Shown piece after piece: positions 36,491 through 47,416 of a stretch of 64,000 bases of DNA (position 1 is its first letter; the number at the start of each line of letters is the position of its first letter). The translations under genes were made by a program, and so were the position numbers. The stretch is from Phallus indusiatus. Lineage: Eukaryota; Basidiomycota; Agaricomycetes; Phallales; Phallaceae. The notes beneath the pieces are model-generated. The model did not search any database. It saw nothing but the letters and a program-made list of their open reading frames with translations, and was not told where the DNA came from. Location of the stretch: assembly GCA_027605045.1 (NCBI GenBank), contig JAQFWX010000162.1, positions 1 to 64,000 on the forward strand. The letters are read 5' to 3'.

Positions 36491-37748
36491 CTGGCCATGC
36501 GTTATGGAGGTTGTTAGGTCGAGAATCATTTTCCACAGGCTCTACAGCTTTCGAACAGTATCATTGGCTTCAGATTGGACTCTCTTAGTTCTCTCGAAGA
36601 TACCATCACCCAAAGGTGTTTTAGGCTTGTTTCAGGTTTATCTTGCGCTTGTGGCTTGGGTGAATCAATTAGCGCTCGACGTCATCAACGTCAACGATCA
36701 GTGGCACCGTAGAAATCCCACAATGAACCACAGAACAAACCAGCGACCTCAGTTGAGCTGATATTATTCTCGGAGAGATTGAAAATCGTTGCGGAGGAAA
36801 GTACGAACGGCTTTTCATCGAGTATAGTCGGATACACATGGATATTGCGTGTTTGGGAGTAATTTGCTGAAAGCAATCCTAGGACCACACTCTTGACTCA
36901 AAATCCGGTGTTTAACATGCGGTTATGTGCTTAGTGTCTCCTAAGATTGAATACTTGGGTTCCGAAGGTGACGTGGTCGGAATGACGTGTATGAGTTATT
37001 GGGACACAAGTGAGTTTTGTGTAAACATTTATCAGCTTCCCATCTTTTCTTATTTTGAACCAGTGATCTTTGACCGCATGGTTTTAATGCGCTTAAACTG
37101 TATTAGGCTGTAATCCAGAACAATAGACCTTCCGCGCACTAAACCATCGCTGCATTTCGTTATCGTCACCTTCAATGCGGCTAATCCTGTTTTGTAATTC
37201 GACATCCGAGCGCGGTTGATCGATTGCAATGCTCGTTTCAAACCCATGTATAGGGTTGAACTTGAAGAAACTTGTCAACATTTGTAAATTACACGGGCGA
37301 ACCAAAGAGCACCAAATTCAATTCTCTTTCACACGAATATTTCCAATATTTCACATAACGATTCCTGGAGTTTATGAAGAAGTGTGGGTCTGAAAATAGG
37401 GAAGAATATTCGTACTGGCACGCCAAGTCTTTTCGGCAACCAAAATCATATACCGCAGCGCGCCGCAGTCCAGGTGACGTTGTTTCTGGTTCTACATCAG
37501 AACCAGAGTTTTATTTTTGTCAAGGCACCATCTGAGTGAACATGGAATTTGATATTTCTTATCGTCAGTCGAGGTATCACAGTGGCATCACAAGCATTCT
37601 AGATTTCGCCCTACGGCAGTAAAAACGACACGTGGGAGAGACCTCATTTTCGTTATCAATATCAATTGGAACATCTAACAGGTTTGTGTACAGTAGGGTG
37701 GCGTACTAGTACTTTGGAGCGTCCTCCCTTGGAGAGGGCAGCGAAAAC
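36491..37748. other. Spacer between the two copy-A dehydrogenase pseudogenes
   Basis: Corresponds to 39994-41558 in copy B. It would have contained the SDR-1 promoter and SDR-2 3' flank. No gene is seen. Confidence 0.4.
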
Positions 37749-38318
37749 TCAGTCAAAGCTTGCCCTTCATCTATAGATACCTATCGCAATAATGATATGT
37801 ATGGATCTGGAGAAAATACATGTAACAATAAAGACCTACCGGTAGTGAAGCTAGTGAAGGGTGATTCCTCCGACGCTAGGAAGGCTGACAATTTCTTCAG
37901 GTTTTCTGTTGGGCTGTTCTAGTGCGCGGTTTACTCGGCGCCTGGAACAGAAGCATCAACAATAAGCAAATCTTTAAATTCTCATGCTCGCATATACTTC
38001 TGGTCCCCTTGCGCTACCGAGCCCCGATATAGCTTCGGTCAAAGGACTGAGCGCAAGTTCCTGACCAGCAGCAACCAGTTTCTCTGGCTCTCTGGCTCTC
38101 CTAGGTTATTCCGCACGAGCACCTAACCCTGTAGTACCCATGACGATAGACGATAGGCGTGTGAAATCACGGCGACAATGATTTAGTAAACCAAGAATCA
38201 GAGTTGAAATTCTTATCATCTATTTACCTACCGGTCGAACTAATTCCTATATGGCGAATTTAATCTTAACTTATGCCGTGAAAGGAGCATTAGTAACTAG
38301 CACCGATGCCAAACGATG
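37749..38318 (-). pseudogene. Short-chain dehydrogenase 2 pseudogene, truncated (copy A)
   Basis: The C-terminal part of SDR-2, lined up with 41559-42175. It keeps the equivalent stop (37749-37751) and the sequence of the last exons with several indels, but its 5' half is absent: similarity ends at about 38318, at the junction with copy B. The intron donor near 38227 is GT, where the intact copy has GC. Confidence 0.72.
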
Positions 38319-38696
38319 TGTTCGCGCTTCACTCTCACAACCTCACTTTGACCAAGGTGCACAATCAATCTCGTCTTCTCGTTTCATCGCGGACCATGAT
38401 TCTGTCCTACAATACCACAAGCATTTTCCACCATCTCTTTATTTCATAAATACCCAGTTTAAAGTCTTTTGTCACTGCTTTGAAAGAAAAGGGTTACCCA
38501 TAACCATCTCGCGCATAATCTGTTCTTGGCCAGCAAAATACTGTTATGTGATTGTCGCTCTGTTTGGACTTTTCTAGGATGGCATATGTATATATTAGTG
38601 TACCTGCTACAATATCCCGAAGACCGTCCGAAGTTGAGGAAGATGGCATAATCATGTTAGATAACATTTACTGCAAGGTAGCTGTAGTACACAATC

Positions 38697-39993
38697 CTAC
38701 TCCTTGGTCTCAGTTTCTAGCCATTGCCACAACGCTTGCCCCAGCGCAGGATCTTCAGCCTCGCGTTTCATGTCGCTTAGGCGAGCCCAAGGAATGAAAT
38801 ACTTTTGAATATCTTCAGTACACAATGAACAGTTTTCTAAACTGTTATCAACGAACCTTTCCATTGAGATGTGTCGTGTCAGAGGATAACGCAGCATACA
38901 AAGGAGTCAATGCACCAAATGGTGCAGGAGAGAATATCCATCCCTGTATTATCTTTATTCAACTTTCTTTTTGAGGTAGAACACAGATCACTTACAAAAA
39001 GCATCATAAACAGCCGTGGAGTATGCCTTTGCAAATCTGTGTTCAGGTTGCCTGGATTAACGCTGTTTGACATTATTCCTTTATCTCCATAACGTTTTGC
39101 AAATTCGTTCGAAAGGACAATATTTGCCTGTTGAAAAAAAAAGCATTAAATCAATAAAATAAACCAGTTTTCACTTGTCTATTGACAAACAACCTACAAA
39201 TTTGCTTTCGAGATACAATTCTGTTGAACCCAGTTTCTTCAATGCTGTAGCGTCCTTCATCGCATCGAGTTTAATTCCTTTAGTAAACATCATTGCGGAC
39301 GACGATGTATGGACGACGTGTGATTTGCCACCCTCCGAAGCTGCAGCTCCTGCTTCCAGTAGCGGAACGAGTCGTTTCGTGAAAAGGTAGTGACCGACAA
39401 CGTTGACTCCGAATTGCAAATCGATCCCATCTGCAGTAAGTTGCCCTGCAGGTGTATTCATAACGCCTCTGATGAAGATATATACACAAATTGCATTTCC
39501 AAACATACTCAGTCGTTATCAAGGACGAACCCGTTGTTGAAAAGCGCATGAAGAGCAGTTTCCTTTCTAGAGTGATAAATTAGGGATTAAGACGAGTAAG
39601 GATACAATTATCCAGAGACATACCCTGCGAATTCATCGGTTGCCTTTCTGACAGACTCGAGACTTGCCAAATCCAACTCCAGGAAAAGCGCTTCTTTTCC
39701 TGTCTCTTTTTTCAAGCCTGCGATTGCTGCATCCGCCCGTTCGCGCGAACGAGTTGCCATATAAACTTTCGCGTTTTTCGTTAGCAGGACCTGCCGCATA
39801 TAGACTTAGAACACTGACCGCTGATAAACTTGAAAGGGAACACTACCTTGATAATCTCGTATCCGATTCCACCATTACCACCAGTGACAATTATGACTTT
39901 GCCATCCAAGTCCGGAATGCTGTTTGGATCAAATTTTGACTTGGGTGGAAACGACTGAGCGATATAGCTGACATAGCTACTGAGGTTGCCCAT
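38697..39993 (-). CDS. Short-chain dehydrogenase/reductase 1
   Basis: An NAD(P)-dependent oxidoreductase of the extended light-inducible/retinol-dehydrogenase-like SDR type. Exon 1 gives MGNLSSYVSYIAQSFPPK ... KVIIVTGGNGGIGYEI with the TGxxxGIG cofactor loop. VLLTKNAKVYMATRSRERAD (an RSRER pattern that favours NADP) follows, then NNGGVMNTP after an intron, NVVGHYLFTKRLVP, the catalytic Ser in HTSSSAM and the Tyr-Lys pair in YLESKFAN. MSNSVNPGNLNTDL and the tail KYFIPWARLSDMKREAEDP close the protein at 38697. About five introns. It sits in the putative metabolite cluster, so it may oxidise or reduce a pathway intermediate; substrate unknown. Confidence 0.87.
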
Positions 39994-41558
39994 GTGTGTC
40001 GAGCAAAAGCTGGTGGCAAGGTGGTTTGGGTTTAGGGAGTAAAATCAAAATCATTCTCTTCTATAGCTTCCGAACAGTATCATTGGCTGTCAAATTGAAT
40101 GTTCTTTTTGAAGTTCGTCGCCCAAGGGGTATCACTGGCAGGTTATTTTCCTTGCACCAGTGATTTCGGGCGAATCAGTTTAGTCACGGTAACGCTCAAC
40201 AGTGCCTTATCCCACGATGAACCGCATGTTAGACCGGTGACCTCAGTTGAGCTGAGATACATTTTCGAAGAAGATATTGAGTCGCAACCTACGAGCAAGC
40301 ATGGACCGCGGTAACAATGCAGGTGGAGGTAAAAAGAGCTTTCTCACGCAAGTCCCGGGTCGTCGTCAAAACACATGGATAATGCATGTTTGGGATAATT
40401 TGCTAAACGCAGGACCGGATTTTCGGCGTTCTTGACGAGCGAACAACTTTTAACGACTATTTACAGTTCAAGTATTCGGTTAACCAGACAAATGGAATTA
40501 GGCACGGTTTGATGCGGTCGTTGACCGAGGTATCATCTCAGAATCCAGATGAACAGCCCTAGCCTCGTTTTTGACATGCGGTTATGTCCTCAGGATTGCT
40601 TTTGGTTCATTTCAGGCTCAAATTTCGAAGGCGACGCGCGGTCACGATTATGTCCTATCGCAAAGAGTTCTGAGCTTTCCAAGTTATTATGATGTGGCTC
40701 CCGGTGTGGGTCTCTTGTAAATGTTTACGGTTTTGCTTTCCCATTCTTCCGTCCTTTTGCTCATCATGGCATTTATTCCTGACCAGGTAGACTACATGGT
40801 TCCGATTAAACACGCAACGAAACATCCGGAAAGACTCATTTGACGTGTAGTCTGGTTGCCTCTCATAGCCAACATCAAACTTTCAATGCAATTTGAGACA
40901 CAAACGTGGGCATAGCATTGCTCGTTTCGTAGCCGTGAATCAAACTCAATTCAAAAGAATCCTGAAGAGTACGTTGACTTACATATGCCAAGATAGCAGT
41001 GCACCATCATCGTCTCATCAGATAGTTTCACATCCGTTCATCTTTTGCTTTTACTTTCTCGCCACTCCCATTTCAGAGCATATAGTAGTAATTTATATTT
41101 AGCATAGAACTTAAAACGCGTCACCGCGTCACCATACTACTAGACCGTCTCCGATTTTGGCAACCGAATCGTAGGTCAGTGCTCCGCTCGTTGCCCAGCC
41201 ACATACGGCCGTCAGCGCTAATCCCGGTGAAAGAGAGGAAGACGAAGCAAGAAGTCTACTTAGGCCCCAACAAAACGGAGTCAGAAAGATAGTGTCTAAA
41301 CATATAACGCTTGCATTCATTGGAGCCTGAGCCCGCCGCAATCCAGGTGGCGTTATTTCCGGTACCGGTTCTAAATCAGAACCGGCATTTTCTTGTCCGA
41401 GGCTTGAAAGCTCGAAATTTGATATCTCTTATCGTCAACTGTCAAGATATCACAGTAGTAGGATTCGTTCATCTTCACTATCGATCGGCATGTTCTCGGG
41501 CGTATGTATGTACTGAAAGTAGCTACTAGCGTCCTCACTTTTAGAGAGAGAGGTTAAA
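39994..41558. other. Spacer between SDR-1 and SDR-2
   Basis: About 1.56 kb holding the SDR-1 promoter and the SDR-2 3' flank. It is similar to 36491-37748. No gene recognised. Confidence 0.4.
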
Positions 41559-42780
41559 TCAGTCAAAGTTAGATCCACCATCTATGGATATGCTTTGACC
41601 TATTAATGAAAATGATTTCAAACTGGGCCAAGATTCATAGAGTACCGGTTAAGACTTACCGGTGATAAATGATGATTCCTCCGAGGCTAGGAAAGCTACT
41701 AGACTGGCAATTTCTTCAGGCTTGCCGTTTCTTTTGAGTGCCGTCTGCTCAGCGCCCTGAAACATCAAAGATGAGCAAAATTATGGCAATTCTCGTGAAA
41801 TTAATTATACCATTTTGGCATATGCTTCCGGTCCCCCTTCGCTACCAAGACCTGGCATACCTTCCGTCAGTTCCACAAAGGATTGAGCGCAAGTTTTGAC
41901 TAGCAACAATTAGTTTTTCTGACTCTCTTATATTATACATGAGCATACTCATATCTGTAACGATAACCCCAGGCGCGTATGAATTTACGGTGATCCCGTA
42001 TGGCCCAAGTTCCATGGCTAAGATTACACAATTTTTTAACGGAGATAGAAGCTAAAATTCTTATCATCAACTTGCCTGCTGTTTGAACTAGTCCCCGTAT
42101 AGCAAATTTAGTTCCAACATATGCTGAATGAAGGAAGCCACCTCAATAAAAAAAGTGAGAACATTGAGTATTTACTAAACGATGTGTTTCTATTCATTTT
42201 ACCTTTCTTTCCGGCCAATGATCCAGCGACGATAATCCTCAGACTAGACCCTTTGACGCCTTGAGAGGTTACCAAATTTACCATAGCGGCGCCAGCGTGC
42301 TTGATGGTAAATAGAGTCCCAAGAATATTTGTATCGATCATGGCTTGTGCATCTTCACGTTTGGCTATCATTATATTTGCTTGAGTATGGCTAAAATCAA
42401 AGCTGGCTCATGACGTACTTTGGATAATAGGGTTGATGGTGCAAATTCCTGCGTTAGCCACTACCTGCTCGGACCATTCGTGTCACTGTCAGTTGTACCT
42501 GCGTAATCGTCTTATAACGTACCACGTCAAGTCGTTTGAGATTGTCGAGTGCAAACTTGATCAACGCCTGGACTTGATCTTCGTCTCTGATATCGCAGGG
42601 AGTAAAGAGGCTTTCAACACCAAAACCGGTTGCTGCCTCTAGTATGTCGGCGCACGAATTGGTAGGAAGATCGCTGACGACAATGTTATATCCGTCTTTC
42701 GCAAGTCGTAATGCAATGGATTGTCCAATACCATGGGCTGCACCAGTAATGACAGCAGTACGCCTACTCGTAAAAGTCAT
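41559..42780 (-). CDS. Short-chain dehydrogenase/reductase 2
   Basis: A classical SDR. MTFTSRRTAVITGAAHGIGQSIA carries the TGxxxGIG cofactor loop and a strand-end Asp in VVSDLPT. CDIRDEDQVQALI and RLDVVVANAGI follow, then NILGTLFTIKHAGAAMV. The catalytic Ser is in IVAGSLAGKKG and the Tyr-Lys pair in YVGTKFAIRGLVQ. The tail AMELGPYGITVNSYAPGVIVTDM ... SFITGQSISIDGGSNFD is typical. About seven introns; the one at 42018-42075 begins with GC (AG|GCAAGT), and its decayed paralogue has GT. Tandem with SDR-1 on the same strand and divergent from the terpene cyclase. Substrate unknown. Confidence 0.87.
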
Positions 42781-43421
42781 GGCGAATTGTGTAAATGGGA
42801 TCGCACTATCGTGTTATTGTAATGGAAATGGGCTGTCAGAGTGGATATACGTTTAATACGAAACGCTAATAACCAATTTGAATAACATTGAGAAACGTTC
42901 TCAGCGCCGGACATGACATAAAGTTGAGCTCTTTCCGCAACTAAGGCACGGATAGAGCCCCAAGATCCCGTCTCATTCCCGGGAATAATAGCCGCATTAT
43001 TGATGATCGATCGTCGATGTGAAAAGATCCGTGTCGTTGGGGGGTTTGTGAAGGAAACCAAGTTAGAATTGTGAGCGTGAGCGCTTCCACGTCGCACTTT
43101 GCGCCTGAGCCCCGTCATCACTGCATCACGACTCATCGATCATCAGTACTTCAGTAACTGACACTCGCTGCAATTTTTCTTCGTTGATAGGTCGTTCTTA
43201 TACCCGAATTTTCTTCATAAATATTTATTTATTTGATTCTGGTTCGGTCTGACGGATCCTGTATGGTTTATGGTTTAGGGTTAAATTCGAAAGTATAACT
43301 AGATAATATAAAAAGGAGCCTGAACAAAGTACAAACTCAAACTAAAATATCATCCTAGTTAATACCGTCGGCTCACAGCTCTGTTCTCAAATAATTTTCA
43401 AGATTGATCTATTCTTCTTTG
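42781..43421. promoter_or_regulatory. Divergent promoter region, SDR-2 / terpene cyclase
   Basis: A 641 bp gap between divergent start codons, so it could coordinate expression of cluster genes. A TATA-like ataatataaaaagg lies near 43303-43316, about 110 bp before the cyclase ATG. Confidence 0.45.
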
Positions 43422-44317
43422 ATGAGCACTCATAAAACACCCAAAAATTACTCCAATCTTTTGGCAGGATGTTTGAATGCTTCATGTGGAATCCTGTGGA
43501 CAAACACATACATTCTGTATATACAGCAGGCCCGCAAAGATCAAAGCTATGGGATACCTCTTTTGGCTCTCATACTCAACATTAGCTGGGAATTTGTCTA
43601 TACATTTGTGTACCATCTTAACGGTGCAGGAAGACTATTTCATTTTCCATGGGTGTTTATTGACGGGTATATAAACCTCATTTTGGACTTGGCAGATATA
43701 AACTTATTTATTGTTCTAGTATTCTTGGCTTGGAAACACTGAAGCACGGTCCTGAGATGTGGGAAAAATCAAGTCCAATTGTAGCTGATAATTTTGGCGC
43801 AATCGTATTTATCAGTTTGCTCGTTGCAACAACCGCCCAGTAGACTTTTGCTAGTCAGTTCTCCAGCTGCAACGCTAGCTTTTGGTCTGCATATGTTTGT
43901 CAAAATGTAGGGATAAATTCGTATGATGTCTATGCCACTAGTACTGACCTCAATGGCAGGCTTTGTCGTGAGGTTCGCTCTGGATGTTATTGACTCTCGG
44001 GAACAGTGCTGGCCATTCGATGCCAATCTGGTAGGAAAATAACCTTGCATTAATTCTCAGAAGTTTAATGACGATATACAACAAGGTGGTGTCGCTTCCT
44101 TGGCAGTCTTGCTGCCAATTTTCGTTATCTATACCGGGTTAAAGCCTGACCACAGAAATACGGATTTATCTCTGGCGTATTCTCCGTTCGGATATTGTGG
44201 ATGCCCTGTCTCGCCGATCTGGTGTATCCTCTTGCTTTCACCTATATAGGGCAAGCGTCAAATCTTATGGCTGGAGGTGCAAAAAATGCAACCTCATTGT
44301 TTATTGGATCATTCTAA
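43422..44317 (+). pseudogene. Integral-membrane terpene cyclase (PaxB/Pyr4-like), with in-frame stops
   Basis: A multi-helix membrane protein of the fungal terpene cyclase family that protonates and cyclises prenylated (often epoxidised) substrates in meroterpenoid and indole-terpene pathways. Exon 1 (ATG 43422) includes YGIPLLALILNISWEFVY, with the N-x-x-W-E pattern holding the family's catalytic Glu. Later exons give HGPEMWEKSSPIV, SFWSAYVCQN, WWCRFLGSLA and LADLVYPLAFTYI with a conserved Asp, stop at 44315-44317. Two codons inside the coding text are stops: TAG at 43841-43843 and TGA at 44147-44149. A third, TGA at 43969-43971, depends on splicing. No plausible intron removes the first two. 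The gene looks recently inactivated, unless the stops are sequence errors. The stop overlaps the P450 stop on the other strand. Confidence 0.7.
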
Positions 44318-46431
44318 CTAGAAAACTCTGCATACATCTTATGGACTAAAGCCTTTGCTTCAGGAGTTCTTGGTCTGATATGGCATTTGAAAGGAGTTGG
44401 GTGACTGTATATAAGATAAACGGTCGGTGCGGATTAGACAAAACAGATAGACAACTAGACCTTATATAACCGTCGTCAAATTTGTACGCGGGAGACTGAC
44501 CGTCAACGGCCGAGATATTGAAAACTGACAAGATAGATGCAACGGCGACGAAGAATGTTTTCTCAGCCAGGAATTTACCAGGGCAAACTCTTTGAAACCA
44601 ATTTGAATTATTACGACGGTTTATTTGTGAAATAATCTTACCTTCTCCCAAAGCCGAATACAAGTTCCCTTGGATCCAGTTGCGGGTGTGGGCCAAGAAA
44701 CCTGGTGGGATCAAAAATCATCGGGTCATGATAAAGGTCATGATCGTGGCATATTCCCCTACAAATGATTATAGATAATTTATAAATTGTTAAGATAAGA
44801 AACATACCATATATTGGTCAACACTGTGGCATTCCTGGGAATTTCATACCCCTCATAAACATCGGTTGTATTAGCTCTTCGTGGAGCACCGAGAGGCAAT
44901 ATCGATCCCCAGCGAAATACTTCGAGTATAATTGCGTTGGTATATTTCAACCTTTCCCTATCCAAAAATTGTGGCAGCCTGATCCCAACGTCTTCACCCA
45001 GTACACCATCAAGCTCCCTTTGAGCCTCTTTTTGTACATCGGGGAACATGATCATAGCCAAAAAGAAAGTAGTAATGGCGGATACTGTCTATGAGGTAGC
45101 AAGGATTAATAATGAATTTAATGAATTTAAAATAATGAGGGACTTACAGTGTCCGAACCAGCCGAGTAAATTGAAGCTGCGGACCACATAATTATGTCCT
45201 CTTCCTCCTTAGTGAGGCTAGGGGACTTGTCCAAAAGTGTTTGAGAAAACGATGGAGCGTCCAGCTAAATAAAATTTCAGATAATCATACTTCGGCAGTA
45301 GCAAATAAGAATGAATAACTTTATGGTTTTTTACCAGCTCCCAGGGACGTGCAACCCAGTCATCCAATTCTCGTCGCGTCTCTTCAGCATACTGCTTAAA
45401 GTAGCCACCGGGAAACCAGCGAGGTATATAACGAACTATCACGAATATATGCTCTTTGAAAATCAAAAGTATAACATCAGTGGGAACATACGCATAGGGA
45501 ATAGGTCAACAAGCCATGTTCCAGGCTGTGCGTCGCGCGACAGTTTTTGCATGACGTGTTCGGCTTGGAGCATGTGGTAGTCATCTTTTACGGCCACTCT
45601 ATAGCCGTCTATAATGTAAGATTAATACCTGCGGTCAAGATAGTCCCATAGGTGTGATACTTACAGGAAACTAGCATAATGATATTCACCGTCAACCTGA
45701 TATTAGGTAGTTATTTTTGCGCTGACAAGTAGTCAGCGAAGGATGCACACCATCTATTATGAGAAACAAAAGCGTCTGGGTCATCAAGTAGTTTTTTCAG
45801 ATATGTCGGAATTTCTTTCTCCATCATCTCTTCATAACGTTTACTACTTTTAACACCGATTTCAGAATTTAAAACTTTTCGAAGTTCACGCAACCGAAGG
45901 CTGTTTCCGTCAGGAGCAATCGCGGGGAATCTGTCAAATCCACACCTATATGTACATCTTTGGTTTGATGATCTGTTATTTTGATTGAGAATAAACAACG
46001 CACAGCTCTCCGACCATGGCAAAGTGAGGTCTGTGAGCATATAATGCACCTCGTTTCTCGAAGAATTCGCATACAGTGGCCCAATCATTTAAGATGATCA
46101 GGTGTTTTCCGAATGCGGACAAATGAACAATTGAACCTTGGGCCATTTCAGCGGTTTCATGTAAAATATCAGTTGAGTTGACTTGCCATATTTCTATGAA
46201 TATGATAAGGGACTGCATTAACATTCAAGCTGGAACGTTTACCTGTTTCCATGATTGAACACGGGTAACCATATCAGCGACGGCAGGGAAGTCATATATA
46301 TTACCGACGAGAGGGTATGATCTCGGTCCGGGAAGGTTCCTAACGTTCGAGAACCTTAGACTCGCAAGTTTTAGAAGGACTATGATGGATAGGCCTAAGC
46401 CTAGAACCAGTTGGGAGAGAGTGAGAGACAT
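44314..46431 (-). CDS. Cytochrome P450 monooxygenase
   Basis: A membrane-anchored P450 (N-terminal helix [16 protein letters not shown], then the Pro-rich hinge [13 protein letters not shown]). The I-helix has SAGSDTTVSA, the K-helix [12 protein letters not shown] (ExxR), the PERF-like region [14 protein letters not shown], and the haem loop [15 protein letters not shown] with the Cys ligand. All key residues are present and the tail [20 protein letters not shown] is standard. Exon 2 is only 7 nt (46187-46193) and is followed by a GC-AG intron (46137-46186); both are needed to give WKQ-KYG-SIVHL. About ten introns. Type resembles the basidiomycete families that hydroxylate small hydrophobic compounds. 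Tail-to-tail with the cyclase. Confidence 0.9.
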
Positions 46432-47416
46432 GAGTGAGTTAGTAGACAGGATGAGGCGTGATAAAGTATGATCATAAATATTCTAGATTTTCCTGGAAAG
46501 TTACCTCCTCCAAATTCCCAACTCAATGTTGAATTTACAATTTACAGGCGCGCAACGCGGCGACGATGTTTCGGGGTCCCTTTGCTGACCAGAAATTTGA
46601 TAGCGCGAACGAAATATCTGGCCCTACTGATGCATGTTGCGGTGGCTCCATAGAGACTAGTAAAATCTATGCTAATTGATAAGCTTGGTTGAGCGGAAAC
46701 ATACTAGTCATCGATCTATTGACATGAGAGGATCTGTCGTTTGTAAACTAATATGTACCATATATCAAAATGATATACCTTTCTTATTATTTAGCAATCA
46801 CGGATGACTGTAAGTTTCTATCTATAATATAATACGTATTACTACCAAGTACAGTTGAGTTTAACTCAAAACAAACAAGAATTTTTTTCAGGCTCCACTT
46901 TGGAATATAAATACCCAGATCAACTCGAAATTAAAAAGAAATACCTATTGAACTGTTTGGACTGCCAAGCCGTGCTAAATTCTCCCTCGTCACATCGAAT
47001 TTGCTATCTGCAAGTTCCTGACCCCCACCACGGTGCTATCTCGTCTGAGCTGCGAACAAATTACTTCCAACAACCGGTTCTTTTTCATTTGCAAAAGACA
47101 AAAAAAAAGATGATCAGATGAATGCTCCCCTTTGACATTAAGCTAAAGCTTAAGACCTGCCAACGATAGGCGGAATATCTATCAACCAGTGGCACTTCGT
47201 CCTCCAATGGTTTGGCAACACATCTCGTGTGTAGAGACCTAATCTTGGTGACGTATATTTTTATTCTGATTTTGGAAAGGATACTCGGGTTCACAGCATG
47301 TTTTATAAAAAAATTCTAACAAAAATGTACTAGTGCAGGTCACTTTCACAATGCTTCATGGGCGTCGTGAATGAACTATAAACAGATTTTCTGTTGATCT
47401 TTTCTTACTTAAACCT
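46432..47416. other. Intergenic region between P450 and GMC oxidoreductase
   Basis: About 985 bases holding the P450 promoter and the GMC 3' UTR. AT-rich, with no recognisable gene. Confidence 0.4.

Larger units (their letters stand above)
35018..38318. repeat. Tandem duplication, outer (decayed) copy A
   Basis: This stretch parallels 38319-42175 in the same order and orientation: 3' flank, SDR-1, spacer, 3' part of SDR-2. Matching landmarks include gaccaaggtgcaca (35060 / 38352), acccagtttaaagtct (35150 / 38452), cgaacagtatcattggct (36550 / 40073), catgcggttatgt (36918 / 40577) and atgattcctccga-gctaggaa (about 37860 / 41672). Copy A has many small indels and both genes are broken. The right end at about 38318 stops inside SDR-2 and runs straight into the left flank of copy B. 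Confidence 0.8.
38319..42175. repeat. Tandem duplication, inner (intact) copy B
   Basis: The intact partner of 35018-38318. Both dehydrogenases here keep open frames and their catalytic residues. The unit is about 3.9 kb, longer than copy A because A has lost segments. Confidence 0.8.

Noticed and set aside
35018..42175. Transposon as the cause of the tandem repeat
   Set aside because: No transposase, reverse transcriptase, terminal inverted repeat or LTR was seen at the unit borders.
43969..43971. Third nonsense codon in the terpene cyclase
   Set aside because: Not counted as firm: exon borders between 43900 and 44000 are unclear and another intron choice would remove it.
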